NCBI RefSeq assembly: GCF_000412675.1
Contig: NC_021505.1
Span: 3,094,501-3,158,500, forward strand
DNA from: Pseudomonas putida NBRC 14164
GTDB lineage: Bacteria > Pseudomonadota > Gammaproteobacteria > Pseudomonadales > Pseudomonadaceae
Direction of reading: 5' to 3'
DNA: 64,000 bases
Below are positions 9,791 through 18,493 of this stretch, one piece after another (the stretch's first letter is position 1; each line of letters begins with the position of its first letter). A program made the translations under genes and the position numbers. The notes under the pieces are model-generated. The model made no database searches. It had not been told where the DNA came from and was given only the letters and a program-made list of their open reading frames with translations.

Positions 9791-10438
9791 TCACTGGGTT
9801 GCGTATCGCCGGTCCAGTATGTCCACCAGGTACTTGACCGAGTAGACCATGACGATATAAAGCAACGCCGACACCATGAATATCTCGAACGGCTTGTAAG
9901 TTGAACTGATAAAACGCTGCGCGGTGTAAGTCAGTTCTACCACCGAAATGGCCGACACCAGGGCAGAACCCTTGATCAGCCCGATGGCATTTACGCCGAG
10001 CGGCCTGATCATCAGTTTCATTGCCTGGGGAATGATGATGAACAACAGCGTCTGCCTGCGGCTGAAGCCAATCGACCGCGCGCCTTCCTCCTGGCCTGGG
10101 TCGACATTATCGATAGCCCCTCGAATGGACTCCGACATATACGCCGCTATATTCATGCCTAAACCGATCACCGCAGCAGCAAACGGCTCAAGCTCAATAC
10201 CTATTTGTGGCCCACCAAAATAGATAATGAACAACTGCACCAGGCAGGGTGTACCGCGAAATACGCTGACGTAGATGTTGGCTGCCCACCGCAAGATAAT
10301 AAATGGTGATAACCGGCACGCCACCAGAACGATTGCAAGGAGTAAACCCAGCAAGAGTGACAGCAACGAGATCTGCACAGTTACCCAGGCGGCTTCCAGG
10401 AAGAACGGGTAGGTGCGATGGATCAATGACAGGTCCAT
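9791..10438 (-). CDS. Amino acid ABC transporter permease
   Basis: This 215-residue permease is of the same family as its neighbour. Its EAA loop is EEGARSIGFSRRQTLLFIIIPQAMKLMIRPLG. The ATG at 10438 (MDLSLIHRTYPF) is preferred; an in-frame GTG three codons upstream is possible. Two non-identical permeases next to one ATPase and one binding protein is the normal composition of a polar amino acid importer. The 65-base gap to the binding protein gene shows no strong terminator. Confidence 0.9.
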   Translation of the reverse strand: MDLSLIHRTYPFFLEAAWVTVQISLLSLLLGLLLAIVLVACRLSPFIILRWAANIYVSVFRGTPCLVQLFIIYFGGPQIGIELEPFAAAVIGLGMNIAAYMSESIRGAIDNVDPGQEEGARSIGFSRRQTLLFIIIPQAMKLMIRPLGVNAIGLIKGSALVSAISVVELTYTAQRFISSTYKPFEIFMVSALLYIVMVYSVKYLVDILDRRYATQ

Positions 10439-10503
10439 AAAAACCACTCACAAAATTCAGCCAACCCGGCCCAGCCTCTCGGTCAGGCCACTCCAGGTGT
10501 GCA

Positions 10504-11292
10504 TCAGCGGATGTCGCTACCCACCCATTTCATGGAGATTTCTTCATAGGTGCCATCGGCCAGGATCTCGTCCAGGGCCTTCTGTAACTGGGCCTTGAGT
10601 TCAGGGTTGTTTCTGCGAATGGCAATGCCCAGGCCTTCACGACCACCCTGCTCGTCCGGCAGGCTGATGATCCGCACCTTCTGCCCGGTCTCTTTTGCCG
10701 CAACCATTACCGGAATACTGTCCATTACTACCGCGTCGATACGACCGGCTTCCAGGTCCACCAGCATTTCCGGCAAGCCTTTATAGGTGCGCACCTTAAG
10801 ATTGCCGCGATTACGCGCCCATTTGTCATGCGAGTCGCCCAGGGTAACGCCGACGGTGACATCCTTGAGGTCAACCAGCCCCTTGATCGGAGACTCTTGC
10901 TTGACGCCGATGGTACGGCCTGCATGGTAATAAGGGCCCACGAAGTCAACGGCTTTCAGCCGCTCGGGGGTAATGGTCATCGAGGCAATGACAGCGTCAT
11001 ACTTCTTGGCCAGCAGCCCGGCGATAATGCCGTCAAACGGTGTGGTAATAATTTTTATATTCACGCCCAAACGCTGAGCGAGTGCTTCACCAATAGAGGC
11101 GTCGAAACCGACAATTTCATTCCTTTCATTGGCAAAGCTGAAGGGAGCGTACTGGCCGCTCATTGCCACGCGCAGTACTTTTGACGCTTGAACGGCCTGC
11201 AAGTCATCGGCGTGCGCCAGACCGTGAGAGAACAACCCAGCCGCCGCAACAGCGGTGGAAGCCAGTAGCATCCTGGTTTTTCTTGCCAGCAT
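10504..11292 (-). CDS. Periplasmic amino acid-binding protein of the ABC importer
   Basis: This 262-residue protein has a Sec signal peptide (KTRMLLASTAVAAAGLFSHG, likely cleaved after AHA) and the family-3 solute-binding fold: LRVAMSGQYAPFSF, the NEIVGFDASIGEALAQRLG signature and DAVIASMTITPERLKAVDF. It captures an amino acid or amine and delivers it to the permeases. It heads the importer operon and is divergent from an Lrp-type regulator across about 290 bases holding repeated ATTGCCGG or ATGCCGG motifs. The ligand is unknown; the setting suggests a substrate of the kinase-phospholyase fusion encoded nearby. Confidence 0.9.
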   Translation of the reverse strand: MLARKTRMLLASTAVAAAGLFSHGLAHADDLQAVQASKVLRVAMSGQYAPFSFANERNEIVGFDASIGEALAQRLGVNIKIITTPFDGIIAGLLAKKYDAVIASMTITPERLKAVDFVGPYYHAGRTIGVKQESPIKGLVDLKDVTVGVTLGDSHDKWARNRGNLKVRTYKGLPEMLVDLEAGRIDAVVMDSIPVMVAAKETGQKVRIISLPDEQGGREGLGIAIRRNNPELKAQLQKALDEILADGTYEEISMKWVGSDIR

Positions 11293-11409
11293 CGAGGCAC
11301 TCCTTGGAAGTTTCTATTTCTTATTGTCTTGGGTTCTGAGGCCCCAACCTTCACTGAGAGCTTTGCACACTGATACCTTGAAATCACCCTGCAATGTGCG
11401 CGTTCGACT

Positions 11410-11461
11410 GGCACATTGCCGGAATCCACCGACACAATGCCGGTACTACATCGGGCATTGG
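11410..11461. promoter_or_regulatory. Putative Lrp-type operator cluster in a divergent promoter
   Basis: Between the divergent binding-protein and regulator genes lie ACATTGCCGG (about 11413-11422) and an imperfect inverted repeat, CAATGCCGG at 11435-11443 facing CGGGCATTG at 11452-11460. The ATGCCGG core is the same as in the perfect palindrome upstream of the paralogous regulator at 15299-15322. This suggests that both regulators recognise a common motif. Binding itself is an inference. Confidence 0.5.
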
Positions 11462-11578
11462 AAAACTGGAGTAGTGTCTGCCAATGCACTAAAAACAAGC
11501 AAGTATTCGGCGGGTTTGCCTACTGCACTTTTCCGGGGCGGCCAGTCATTTACCGGTGATCAGGCGGGAGTGTCAGCA

Positions 11579-12019
11579 TTGCGCGAATTAGACGTCAAAG
11601 ATCGGGAAATCCTCGAAATACTCTCCAAGGAAGCGCGTGTGGCACTTAAAGCGCTGGCTGCAAGAGTTGGCCTGTCAAGAAGTGCCACCAGCGAGCGGGT
11701 TTTGCAACTGGAGCGTAGCGGGGTCATACGAGGATATCGCGCCGACATCGGTGAAATCGATGCCAATGTCATACGAGCAATCATTCTGGTAGCGCTGAAA
11801 CGTACACCGGCGCTCGGGTTGTTGGACCTCCTGGCACAGAACGCCCAGGTAAAACGGGTTTCATCGGTCAGCGGGCAGCTCGACCTGATAGTGGAGGTTG
11901 AAGCACGGACGATTGATGATTTGAACCGTGTACGGGACGCCGTCGCGTGCCACGACTCTGTAGACGACATCACCACGGCGGTAGTGCTCCGGCGTGACAT
12001 AGACCGGCAGAAGGCGTGA
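11579..12019 (+). CDS. Lrp/AsnC-family transcriptional regulator (paralogue 1)
   Basis: This 146-residue protein has an N-terminal helix-turn-helix (LKALAARVGLSRSATSERVLQLERSGVIRGY) and a C-terminal RAM domain, with the ligand-contact region VSSVSGQLDLIVEVEA. The frame is open far upstream, but the paralogue at 15349 begins MRELDAKDREIL and here LRELDVKDREIL is encoded from a TTG. GGCGGGAG sits 8 bases before that TTG, so this start is preferred over a GTG three codons earlier. It is divergent from the ABC importer and likely controls it in response to an amino acid. The paralogue is about four-fifths identical by eye. Confidence 0.85.
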   Translation: MRELDVKDREILEILSKEARVALKALAARVGLSRSATSERVLQLERSGVIRGYRADIGEIDANVIRAIILVALKRTPALGLLDLLAQNAQVKRVSSVSGQLDLIVEVEARTIDDLNRVRDAVACHDSVDDITTAVVLRRDIDRQKA

Positions 12020-12141
12020 TGCAGGAGCGGCCTTGTGTCGCGACAGGGCTGCGAAGCAGCCCCAGGTTTCAGTGCTGATGCACTAATTGCCGGGGCTGCT
12101 GCGCAGCCCTATCGCGGCACAAGGCCGCTCCTACAGGGACC
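12020..12141. repeat. Paired REP-type inverted repeats
   Basis: Two copies in opposite orientation lie between convergent genes: GGAGCGGCCTTGTGTCGCGA followed by GGGCTGCGAAGCAGCCCC, then the inverted partner GGGGCTGCTGCGCAGCCC with CGCGGCACAAGGCCGCTCC. Near-identical units occur at 37241 and 43841. They can fold into long hairpins and may also act as transcript ends for the regulator and the fusion gene. Confidence 0.8.
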
Positions 12142-12157
12142 GCGCAATCTGTAAGGG

Positions 12158-15100
12158 CTACTTCAAGGCTGCCACAAAGCTGTCTTTCAGCACCTCGAGA
12201 AGGAAGTCGGCATTGGCCCGGCTGAAAATCATTGAAGGACGCATTTTCAGCACGTTGTCATGCGGGCCCTCAGTGCCGATCAACACGCCGCGTTCCCTGG
12301 CGCCATCAGCCACTTTCCGGGCCAGGGCCGTGGCCGGCGCCTTCGACTTGCGGTCGGTGACCAGGACGATACCGAGAAACAGCCCCAGCCCGCGCACATC
12401 ACCAATCACGTCAAATTGCTGCTGAAGCTTGCGGAAACCCTCGAGCAAGTAATTGCCGACGTTCAAGGCGTTTTCTTTCAACTGGTCGCGCTCGATTGCA
12501 TTGAGCACCGCCAGGCCTACCGCGCACGACACGGGGTTGCCGGCGAAGGTATTGAAATACTCCATGCCGTTGTTGAAGGCATCGGCAACCTCACGGGTGG
12601 TCACAACCGCCGACATCGGGTGGCCGTTACCAATCGGTTTGCCCATGGTGACGGCATCCGGCACCACGCCCTGGGTCTCGAACGCCCACCAGTGGCTACC
12701 GACGCGGCCGAACCCGACCTGTACTTCATCGGCCAGGCACAGCCCACCCTCGGCGCGAACCATGGCGTAGACCTCCTTGAGGTAGTTGTCAGGCAGGAAC
12801 ACCTGGCCTGCCACGCTGGGAATCGACTCGGCAAGGAAGAACCCGGGGCCCTTGCCTTCCTTGCGCATGGCATCCAGCTGCTCTGCTACCGACTCGGCAA
12901 AGCGCTTGCCGTGCTGTTCCACTGGCCAGTGCTCAGGCGCGTAGTAGCTGTCCGGGACCACCGCCTCGTATACATGCGCTGCCTTGCCCTTGCCGGCCTT
13001 GCGTTTGTACTTGTAAGGGCTAAGGTCGATGAGTTCTTGCGTGGTGCCGTGGTAGGCCCAGTCCAGCACGATCGCCTGGTCACTGCCGGTGTAGTTGCGC
13101 GCCATGCGCAGCATGAGGCTGTTGGCTTCACTCCCCGAACAACCAAAGGACGCTACGCAAAGGCCCTCTGGCAGGGTACCGGTCAGGCGTTCGGCGTATT
13201 CGACGATGTTGTCGTGCAGGTAGCGGGTGTTGGTGTTGAGTAGCGCGCCCTGGCGGGTCAAGGCCTCGACCACGTCGGGGTGGCTATGGCCCAGGTGGCA
13301 CACGTTGTTGAAGCAGTCCAGGTAGGCGCGCCCGAAATTGTCGATCAGCCATACGCCATCACCGCGCACGAACTTGATCGGGTCGCTGTACGAAATCGAC
13401 AGGTTCGGTAGCAGCAGTTCCTTGCGCCTGGCGATGATCTGGGCCTTGGTCAGCCCTTGCTGGGTGTAGGTCTCTGGCGGGATACCCGCCAAGGACGAGG
13501 CATCGGGGAACAGGTCGGCCCACACTTCGCGGTACTCTGGCTCACCCACGCCAATGACCTCGCTCGCGCTCAGCTGGGTATCGGTGGTCATCTGCAGGTG
13601 CAGGTGGGGAATCCAGCCGCCGTTTTCATGATCGGTGCCCATGTAGCCGACCAGGTCGCCAGCTTCGAGCTTGTCACCGGCTTTCAAGCGGCTGAGCGCT
13701 TCATGGGCCATGTGCCCCCACAAGGTCAGGAATGGCGGGCAACCGGGTGGCGTGTGCTCGATCATCACCAGGCCACCATACCCCAGCGGGTCTGGTTCAA
13801 CCTCCACACTTCTGACAGTGCCAGCGACCGGTGCGTACAACGGCGTACCTGCTGGCATCACCAGGTCGACACCGACATGCAGTGTACGGCGTTGCCCCTT
13901 GATGAAGCGGGACTCGAACGCGCTGTCGGTGTAGATGCTGCGCAACTCACCCCACGGCCCGATGGCCAGCGGCACCTGGTGAGCAGCAGAGAACTCGTCC
14001 CACCAACGGGTTGCATCTGCAGGGCGCTGCTCAGCCGAGGCGATGGTCATCTCGTGGGTGGCGTCGCCAAATGGGGCAATCACCTTGTTCAGGATGGCGG
14101 CAGACGGGCGTACCAGGTCGGCGAAGGATTTGTGGTTGTCCGCAATCCAGCGGCGGACATCACCCGCGCCTTCGATGGCATCGAAACCACAGGCCTTGCG
14201 CAGGATGCCGGTGGCCAGCCGTGGGTTCATCGCATCAAGCTGTTCCAGAAGGCGCCAGGCAGGCGCTTCACTGATCGCCAGGTAGGGGTTGTCGTCTGTC
14301 TGGTCATGCCGGGAAGCGGAGAAGGTGACGCTGATGACCAGGCGCATGGCGATCAGGTTGAACAACACATCAAGCTCTTGCGCTTGCAGAGGGTACTTTT
14401 CATGGAAACCGGCGACCAGCGCAGCAGCGGCGCCGATCGGGTCGTCCATGTCGAGAATGGCGTAGGCACTGGCGATCGCAACCTCGGCTATCAGCACGGT
14501 ATGCACGGCATCGCCAAAATCGATGAAGCCAGTCACGGTACTGGTAGTTTCGGCATCGACCAGAATGTTCCAGTCGTTGGCATCGTTGTGGATCACCTGG
14601 GCCCGCAGGGAAGCCAGCCTTGGCTGTACAGACTGTTCGAACTGGGTGATGAAGCGCTCGACAATGGCCCGACGTTCAGGGCTCTTTATGAAGTGCAGCC
14701 GCGAACGGGAGCGCGCAGCATGGCGCAGATCCCAGTCAAGGTCGCGGATGGCCCCCGGGTGCATGAAGCCCTGCAGCGCGCGGTCGAGTTCACCGAGTGC
14801 CTGGCCGAAGTTGCTCATCAGTGCCAATGAGCGCCTGGCCTCGGCAAGTGGCGTGCCGGCCAACCAGCTGACCAGGCGCACTGCATGCTTTTCACCTGTG
14901 GCACCGGTCACCGACGGCAGGTAGTCGCCAGCCACGCTGGCCCGCAAGTGAGGCACGCCCAGATGCCCGCCGTGCACGGCCAGGTGATCGAGCAGCGCGG
15001 TTTGAAACTCGCTTTCTACCCTGGGCTCGCTGGCATTGACGATTTTGAGTATCCAGCCCGCATCCAGGCCCGTCTGCAGCCGGTAATTGCGATCACGCTC

Positions 15101-15205
15101 CCCGTCCAGGGGCGTGGCAGTGCCAGAGACATTGAAGAAATCTTTTGCGAGGCCCTCTGCATCGCTTGCCGAAAACCGAGGTGCCGGGTGGGAAAGGTCT
15201 GTCAT
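12158..15205 (-). CDS. Fusion: APH-type kinase, M23/LytM domain and class III aminotransferase-like phospholyase
   Basis: This is a 1015-residue protein in three parts. Residues about 20-340 form an aminoglycoside-phosphotransferase-like kinase with HNDANDWN (H206, D208, N213) and IDFGD (D229). Residues about 430-545 are an M23/LytM-like domain retaining the zinc-ligand pattern HVGVD (H443, D447) and HLH (H534, H536). Residues about 590-1015 are a PLP-dependent class III aminotransferase with [11 protein letters not shown] (D826) and the PLP lysine in TMGKPIGNG (K856). In animals, hydroxylysine kinase (an APH-like enzyme) and 5-phosphohydroxylysine or phosphoethanolamine phospholyases (class III fold) act consecutively. 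By analogy this protein may phosphorylate an amino alcohol and then eliminate phosphate to give an aldehyde and ammonia. No signal peptide is seen, so the M23 domain is cytoplasmic and perhaps structural. The start at 15205 ([11 protein letters not shown]) is preferred to an upstream in-frame one that would cross the promoter. Substrate is unknown. Confidence 0.85.
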   Translation of the reverse strand: MTDLSHPAPRFSASDAEGLAKDFFNVSGTATPLDGERDRNYRLQTGLDAGWILKIVNASEPRVESEFQTALLDHLAVHGGHLGVPHLRASVAGDYLPSVTGATGEKHAVRLVSWLAGTPLAEARRSLALMSNFGQALGELDRALQGFMHPGAIRDLDWDLRHAARSRSRLHFIKSPERRAIVERFITQFEQSVQPRLASLRAQVIHNDANDWNILVDAETTSTVTGFIDFGDAVHTVLIAEVAIASAYAILDMDDPIGAAAALVAGFHEKYPLQAQELDVLFNLIAMRLVISVTFSASRHDQTDDNPYLAISEAPAWRLLEQLDAMNPRLATGILRKACGFDAIEGAGDVRRWIADNHKSFADLVRPSAAILNKVIAPFGDATHEMTIASAEQRPADATRWWDEFSAAHQVPLAIGPWGELRSIYTDSAFESRFIKGQRRTLHVGVDLVMPAGTPLYAPVAGTVRSVEVEPDPLGYGGLVMIEHTPPGCPPFLTLWGHMAHEALSRLKAGDKLEAGDLVGYMGTDHENGGWIPHLHLQMTTDTQLSASEVIGVGEPEYREVWADLFPDASSLAGIPPETYTQQGLTKAQIIARRKELLLPNLSISYSDPIKFVRGDGVWLIDNFGRAYLDCFNNVCHLGHSHPDVVEALTRQGALLNTNTRYLHDNIVEYAERLTGTLPEGLCVASFGCSGSEANSLMLRMARNYTGSDQAIVLDWAYHGTTQELIDLSPYKYKRKAGKGKAAHVYEAVVPDSYYAPEHWPVEQHGKRFAESVAEQLDAMRKEGKGPGFFLAESIPSVAGQVFLPDNYLKEVYAMVRAEGGLCLADEVQVGFGRVGSHWWAFETQGVVPDAVTMGKPIGNGHPMSAVVTTREVADAFNNGMEYFNTFAGNPVSCAVGLAVLNAIERDQLKENALNVGNYLLEGFRKLQQQFDVIGDVRGLGLFLGIVLVTDRKSKAPATALARKVADGARERGVLIGTEGPHDNVLKMRPSMIFSRANADFLLEVLKDSFVAALK

Positions 15206-15298
15206 ATCATCACGTTCCGAGCGAGCAAATTGTTTTTTCAATAGCTTGTCATGCACCAGCGAAACCGACACCCTGCATACGGTCGGGATCAACAGGCA

Positions 15299-15322
15299 TT
15301 ATGCCGGTTCTGACCGGCATAA
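15299..15322. promoter_or_regulatory. Perfect palindromic operator between the fusion gene and regulator 2
   Basis: TTATGCCGGT (15299-15308) and ACCGGCATAA (15313-15322) are exact inverted copies separated by TCTG. The site lies in the 143-base divergent region, 26 bases before the regulator ATG. Its placement is what one expects for autoregulation and control of the fusion gene by an Lrp-type protein. The ATGCCGG core recurs near 11440. Confidence 0.7.
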
Positions 15323-15348
15323 AGACGGCGAGCTAATCGGGTGCTGCA

Positions 15349-15789
15349 ATGCGTGAGCTGGATGCAAAAGATCGTGAGATTCTTGAAGTACTTTCGAAGG
15401 ACGCGCGCATTGCGCTGAAGTCATTAGCCGGCCGCATAGGCCTTTCCAGAAGCGCCACGACCGAGCGCGTTGCCAACCTTGAACGCAGCGGGATCATTCG
15501 CGGTTATCGGGCGGATATCGGCGAGATAGACGCCAATGTCATCCGCGCGATCTTGCTGGTAACGTTACAGCGCACACCTGCCATGGGGCTGCTTGACCAG
15601 CTGGCTACTGACGCACGCGTGCGGCGGGTTTCCTCGGTGAGCGGTCAGCTTGACCTGGTGGTTGAAGTGGAGACCCGGACCATCGACGACCTCAACCAGG
15701 TACGCGACAACGTCGCACGCCACGAATCCGTGGATGACATTACCACGTCGGTAGTCCTGCGCCGTGATATCGACCGCCAGGGTGCCTGA
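15349..15789 (+). CDS. Lrp/AsnC-family transcriptional regulator (paralogue 2)
   Basis: This 146-residue Lrp-type regulator has the HTH LKSLAGRIGLSRSATTERVANLERSGIIRGY and the RAM domain VSSVSGQLDLVVEVETRTIDDLNQVRD. It is the same length as the regulator at 11579 and nearly the same sequence throughout, including the C-terminal VVLRRDIDRQ. It is divergent from the kinase-phospholyase fusion and has a perfect palindrome in its promoter. The two copies probably arose by duplication and may cross-regulate or form mixed oligomers. It most likely senses the amino acid handled by the fusion enzyme. Confidence 0.9.
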   Translation: MRELDAKDREILEVLSKDARIALKSLAGRIGLSRSATTERVANLERSGIIRGYRADIGEIDANVIRAILLVTLQRTPAMGLLDQLATDARVRRVSSVSGQLDLVVEVETRTIDDLNQVRDNVARHESVDDITTSVVLRRDIDRQGA

Positions 15790-15839
15790 CGACCTGCAGG
15801 ATGGCACGGGCTTGGCCGGTGCCATCCACGCCTAGGGAA

Positions 15840-16250
15840 TCAAGCTTCGCGTATATGCCGCTCCTGGCGTTCCTGCCGCTCCTTGGCCTCGATGCTCAGT
15901 GTCGCTGTCGGCCGCAGCAGCAAGCGCTTCAGGCCGATGGGCTCGCCGGTGTCCTTGCACCACCCGTACTCACCTCGTGCAATGCGCTCCAAGGCTTCGT
16001 CGATCTTGTCCAGCAGCTTTTTTTCCCGCTCAAGCAGGCGCAGCTGCCATTGCCGCTGCTCTTCCACAGTGCCCAGGTCAGATGGGTCGCTGGTTGGCTC
16101 GAATGCGCGCATCAGCTCGAAATCGCTGGATATTCGCGCTTGCAACTCGTTGCGCTGCGACAACAGCAGGTCGCGGAAGAACCCCTGCTGGCGGGCATCC
16201 ATGTAGGCCTCTGCAGGCATGCAAAGCAGTTCTTGTTCGGTCATGTCCAT
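15840..16250 (-). CDS. dksA2: DksA2, zinc-independent DksA paralogue
   Basis: This 136-residue DksA/TraR protein has the coiled-coil tip DPSD (55-58) and the globular domain EYGWCKDTGEPIGLKRLLLRP. The four zinc cysteines of ordinary DksA are replaced by C98, T101, S119 and A122, giving C-X2-T-X17-S-X2-A. That is the pattern of Pseudomonas aeruginosa DksA2, which substitutes for DksA when zinc is scarce. It binds the RNA polymerase secondary channel and works with ppGpp. It is divergent from rpmE2 with a Zur-box-like site between, so zinc-starvation induction is expected. Confidence 0.9.
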   Translation of the reverse strand: MDMTEQELLCMPAEAYMDARQQGFFRDLLLSQRNELQARISSDFELMRAFEPTSDPSDLGTVEEQRQWQLRLLEREKKLLDKIDEALERIARGEYGWCKDTGEPIGLKRLLLRPTATLSIEAKERQERQERHIREA

Positions 16251-16311
16251 ACGCTCGCGGCAGCATTCGAAGGTCGGGCCCGGGTTGCAAATGAATCGTC
16301 ACTTGGCTTAT

Positions 16312-16331
16312 TTTGTTACTGTATAACATTC
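16312..16331. promoter_or_regulatory. Putative Zur box in the dksA2-rpmE2 divergent promoter
   Basis: The sequence TGTTACTGTATAACATT (16314-16330) is an imperfect palindrome, TGTTAC facing ATAACA, close to the gamma-proteobacterial Zur consensus with TGTTATA and TATAACA half-sites. It lies 17 bases before the rpmE2 ATG and within the short divergent region, in position to repress both genes when zinc is sufficient. Both flanking genes belong to known Zur regulons in Pseudomonas. Confidence 0.7.
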
Positions 16332-16347
16332 GCTAAGGAGTTCTACA

Positions 16348-16602
16348 ATGAAACCAGGCATTCACCCCGACTACCGCCCCGTTCTGTTTCACGATGTGGC
16401 TGCCAGTGCCTTCTGGCTGATCCGCTCGACCATCGAAACAGACAAGACCCACGTGCACACCGATGGCATCAGCTACCCCTACGTCACCCTCGACGTTTCC
16501 AGTGCCTCGCACCCGATCTACACCGGCCAGGAACGCAAGGCGAAGGCCGAGGGCCGGGTGGCTGGCTTCAACAAGCGGTTTGCAGGTTTTACTGCCAAGT
16601 AG
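16348..16602 (+). CDS. rpmE2: 50S ribosomal protein L31 type B (zinc-free)
   Basis: This 84-residue protein starts [20 protein letters not shown] and contains [28 protein letters not shown], diagnostic of type B L31. It has no CxxC zinc ribbon, so it can replace the zinc-containing L31 and release zinc during starvation. An AAGGAG ribosome-binding site lies 7 bases before the ATG. The gene ends just before a strong terminator. Confidence 0.95.
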   Translation: MKPGIHPDYRPVLFHDVAASAFWLIRSTIETDKTHVHTDGISYPYVTLDVSSASHPIYTGQERKAKAEGRVAGFNKRFAGFTAK

Positions 16603-16603
16603 G

Positions 16604-16640
16604 AAAAAGCCGCTTTCGGATCACGGAAAGCGGCTTTTCC
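16604..16640 (+). terminator. Rho-independent terminator of rpmE2
   Basis: Perfect 13-base arms AAAAGCCGCTTTC and GAAAGCGGCTTTT surround an 8-base loop, starting 2 bases after the stop codon. The GC core with A and T tracts on either side could also terminate the gene arriving from the other strand. Confidence 0.9.
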
Positions 16641-16659
16641 AACCCATCATCGCGCAGCC

Positions 16660-17037
16660 TCAAGCCGCCCAGGTTTCCTGAAGATGGCGCCACAACACGC
16701 GTCCGCCTTCAGCACTTAACAATGCAGTGGAGATGCGCGCCTTCGCTTTCTGGCCGGGCAAATGGTGCGTCTCGCGATAGCACACCACGGCACCCTCCGG
16801 CCATTGTGCGATGGTTTCCAGTTCGGTGACCTCAATGCTCAACCCTGGCTGAGACCCTGCACGCTGAGCAAACAGGGATGAAACATCGCCCAGGCCTACC
16901 TGAGCACCGGCAGGCGTCGCCATTGAAAAATCCGCGTGAAACCGCTCGACCATGGCTGCAACAGAACCCTCCCCCCTGGCGAAGAGCACCTCGATCAATA
17001 CGTGCAGATCAATGACTTCTTTCAGATACCGATTCAT
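16660..17037 (-). CDS. NTF2/SnoaL-like small protein
   Basis: This 125-residue protein (MNRYLKEVIDLHVLIEVLFARG) has the alternating helix and strand pattern of the NTF2-like superfamily: MVERFHADFSMATPAGAQVG, then CYRETHHLPGQKAKARISTALL and VLWRHLQETW. Such proteins often bind small hydrophobic ligands or act as isomerase-like enzymes. A GAAAGGAA ribosome-binding site supports the ATG at 17037; another at 17058 would add seven residues. It overlaps the end of the upstream MFS gene by 29 bases, so the two are coupled. Function unknown. Confidence 0.65.
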   Translation of the reverse strand: MNRYLKEVIDLHVLIEVLFARGEGSVAAMVERFHADFSMATPAGAQVGLGDVSSLFAQRAGSQPGLSIEVTELETIAQWPEGAVVCYRETHHLPGQKAKARISTALLSAEGGRVLWRHLQETWAA

Positions 17038-18400
17038 GACGTTCCTTTCGTTTGACAAGTGAGCGTATCCGCAGACAGAACAGGACGGCCAGGCAGGTTG
17101 CCTGCACCCCTCCTGCCAGCATGAATGTGGCTTGGTAGGCTTGCCGAGTCCCCAAGAGCATGGTCAGCAAGCTGAAGAACAGGCTGACGGCTGTCACGCC
17201 AAGGCAGAAGCTCAACTGCCGGTTCAGGGCCCACAAGGTACTGGCCTGGCCAAGTTCCGATGATGCCAATGCTGAAAAGGCAGCGCTTTGCGCGACGCTG
17301 GTGCATAAGCTCCCCCCGACACCGAGCAGCGCGTAGGCAATCATCAGTGAAGACGTGCTGTAAGCCAGCGCCAGCAGCGCATAACCCGGTATCTGCAGCG
17401 CCAGCCCCAGCAGCAGTAACGGGGTGGGCCCGAATGATCTGTAACACCAGGTGGTGCAAGCGATCGCCAGCGCTGCCCCCACGGTCCATGGCAACATCAG
17501 GCTGCCTGCTGCGCTTGCGGTCCATCCAAGGTCGGCCTGAAGGTAAAGCATGGCCAACAGGTTTACGCCGATGAACAGGCCCGGCACAGCCAGGTACAAC
17601 ATCATCGATCCGGCGAAAACGGGCTCTCGCATCACCGAGAAGTCCAGCAGGGGTGCAGCGATACGCCGTGAGTGACGCAGATAGCTGCCGAGCAAGATTG
17701 CAGCCAGTGCGGCCCAGGCCATAGCCATGCCACCTTGGCCACCCCCCGCATCAGTCATACCCAGCAAGCCGCTGGCCACCCCTGCCCCAGCCAGTAGCAA
17801 GCCTTTGCCATCAAAGGGTTCATTGCGCGCTGCTGCCGGTGGGCGCGGTAACCAGCAAGCACCCAGAAGCAAGGCCAGCAGTGCCATGGGAAGACTGGCG
17901 AGCAGCACCCACTGCCAGGGCATCCGTTGCGACAACCAACCGCCTGCCAGGGGTGATACGGCTGGCGCTAGCAAGCCTATGGCCATGATCGCCATGGTCA
18001 CCCTTGGCCGCTCATGGGCCGAGTACAGGCGGTAGACCAGTGCCTGGCCCAGGGGAATGAACAGCCCGGCGGCAAAACCCTGCAGCCCGCGTAAAGGCAA
18101 CAGCGTTGCCATCTGCCCCGACCAGGCGATCAGCAGTGTGGCGCCTGAGAAAAACACCAGTGAACCGAGCAGCACCGGGCGCTCGCCCATGCGCTGCCCC
18201 AGCCATCGGCTGGGCAACATTCCCAGCATCAGCCCAAGCAGATAGGCCGTACTCACCCAAGCCAGCGTGGCGACATCAGCGTGCAGTGCTTCACCTATTT
18301 TCGGTGAAACCACGGCGGTGATGAAGGTATTGATCAGGTCTACGAAGAAACCCAGCAAGTAGAACAGCGTGATGCGACGGCGCAGGTTGAGTAAGGCCAC
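17009..18400 (-). CDS. MFS drug-efflux-type transporter
   Basis: This 463-residue inner-membrane protein has about 14 hydrophobic segments. It shows features of the DHA2 (EmrB/QacA-like) exporters: VDLINTFITAVVSPKIG in helix 1, WVSTAYLLGLMLGMLPSRWLGQRMGERP, and LRGLQGFAAGLFIPLGQAL in the C-motif region. It is divergent from a LysR regulator, the usual arrangement for a regulated efflux pump, and coupled to the NTF2-like gene downstream. The substrate is unknown. Confidence 0.8.
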   Translation of the reverse strand: MALLNLRRRITLFYLLGFFVDLINTFITAVVSPKIGEALHADVATLAWVSTAYLLGLMLGMLPSRWLGQRMGERPVLLGSLVFFSGATLLIAWSGQMATLLPLRGLQGFAAGLFIPLGQALVYRLYSAHERPRVTMAIMAIGLLAPAVSPLAGGWLSQRMPWQWVLLASLPMALLALLLGACWLPRPPAAARNEPFDGKGLLLAGAGVASGLLGMTDAGGGQGGMAMAWAALAAILLGSYLRHSRRIAAPLLDFSVMREPVFAGSMMLYLAVPGLFIGVNLLAMLYLQADLGWTASAAGSLMLPWTVGAALAIACTTWCYRSFGPTPLLLLGLALQIPGYALLALAYSTSSLMIAYALLGVGGSLCTSVAQSAAFSALASSELGQASTLWALNRQLSFCLGVTAVSLFFSLLTMLLGTRQAYQATFMLAGGVQATCLAVLFCLRIRSLVKRKERHESVSERSH

Positions 18401-18493
18401 GGTGAACTCCAGTCAGCGAGCGTGACTGTACCCCTGCACCGACAGCGACATAAGTGCTGTAATATCGCCCACACTGTTAACTGATTTTTGACA

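Noticed and set aside
15206..15292. Upstream in-frame start extending the fusion protein by 29 residues
   Set aside because: The extension would lie in the divergent promoter and is not family-like; the ATG at 15205 is preceded by GGAACG.
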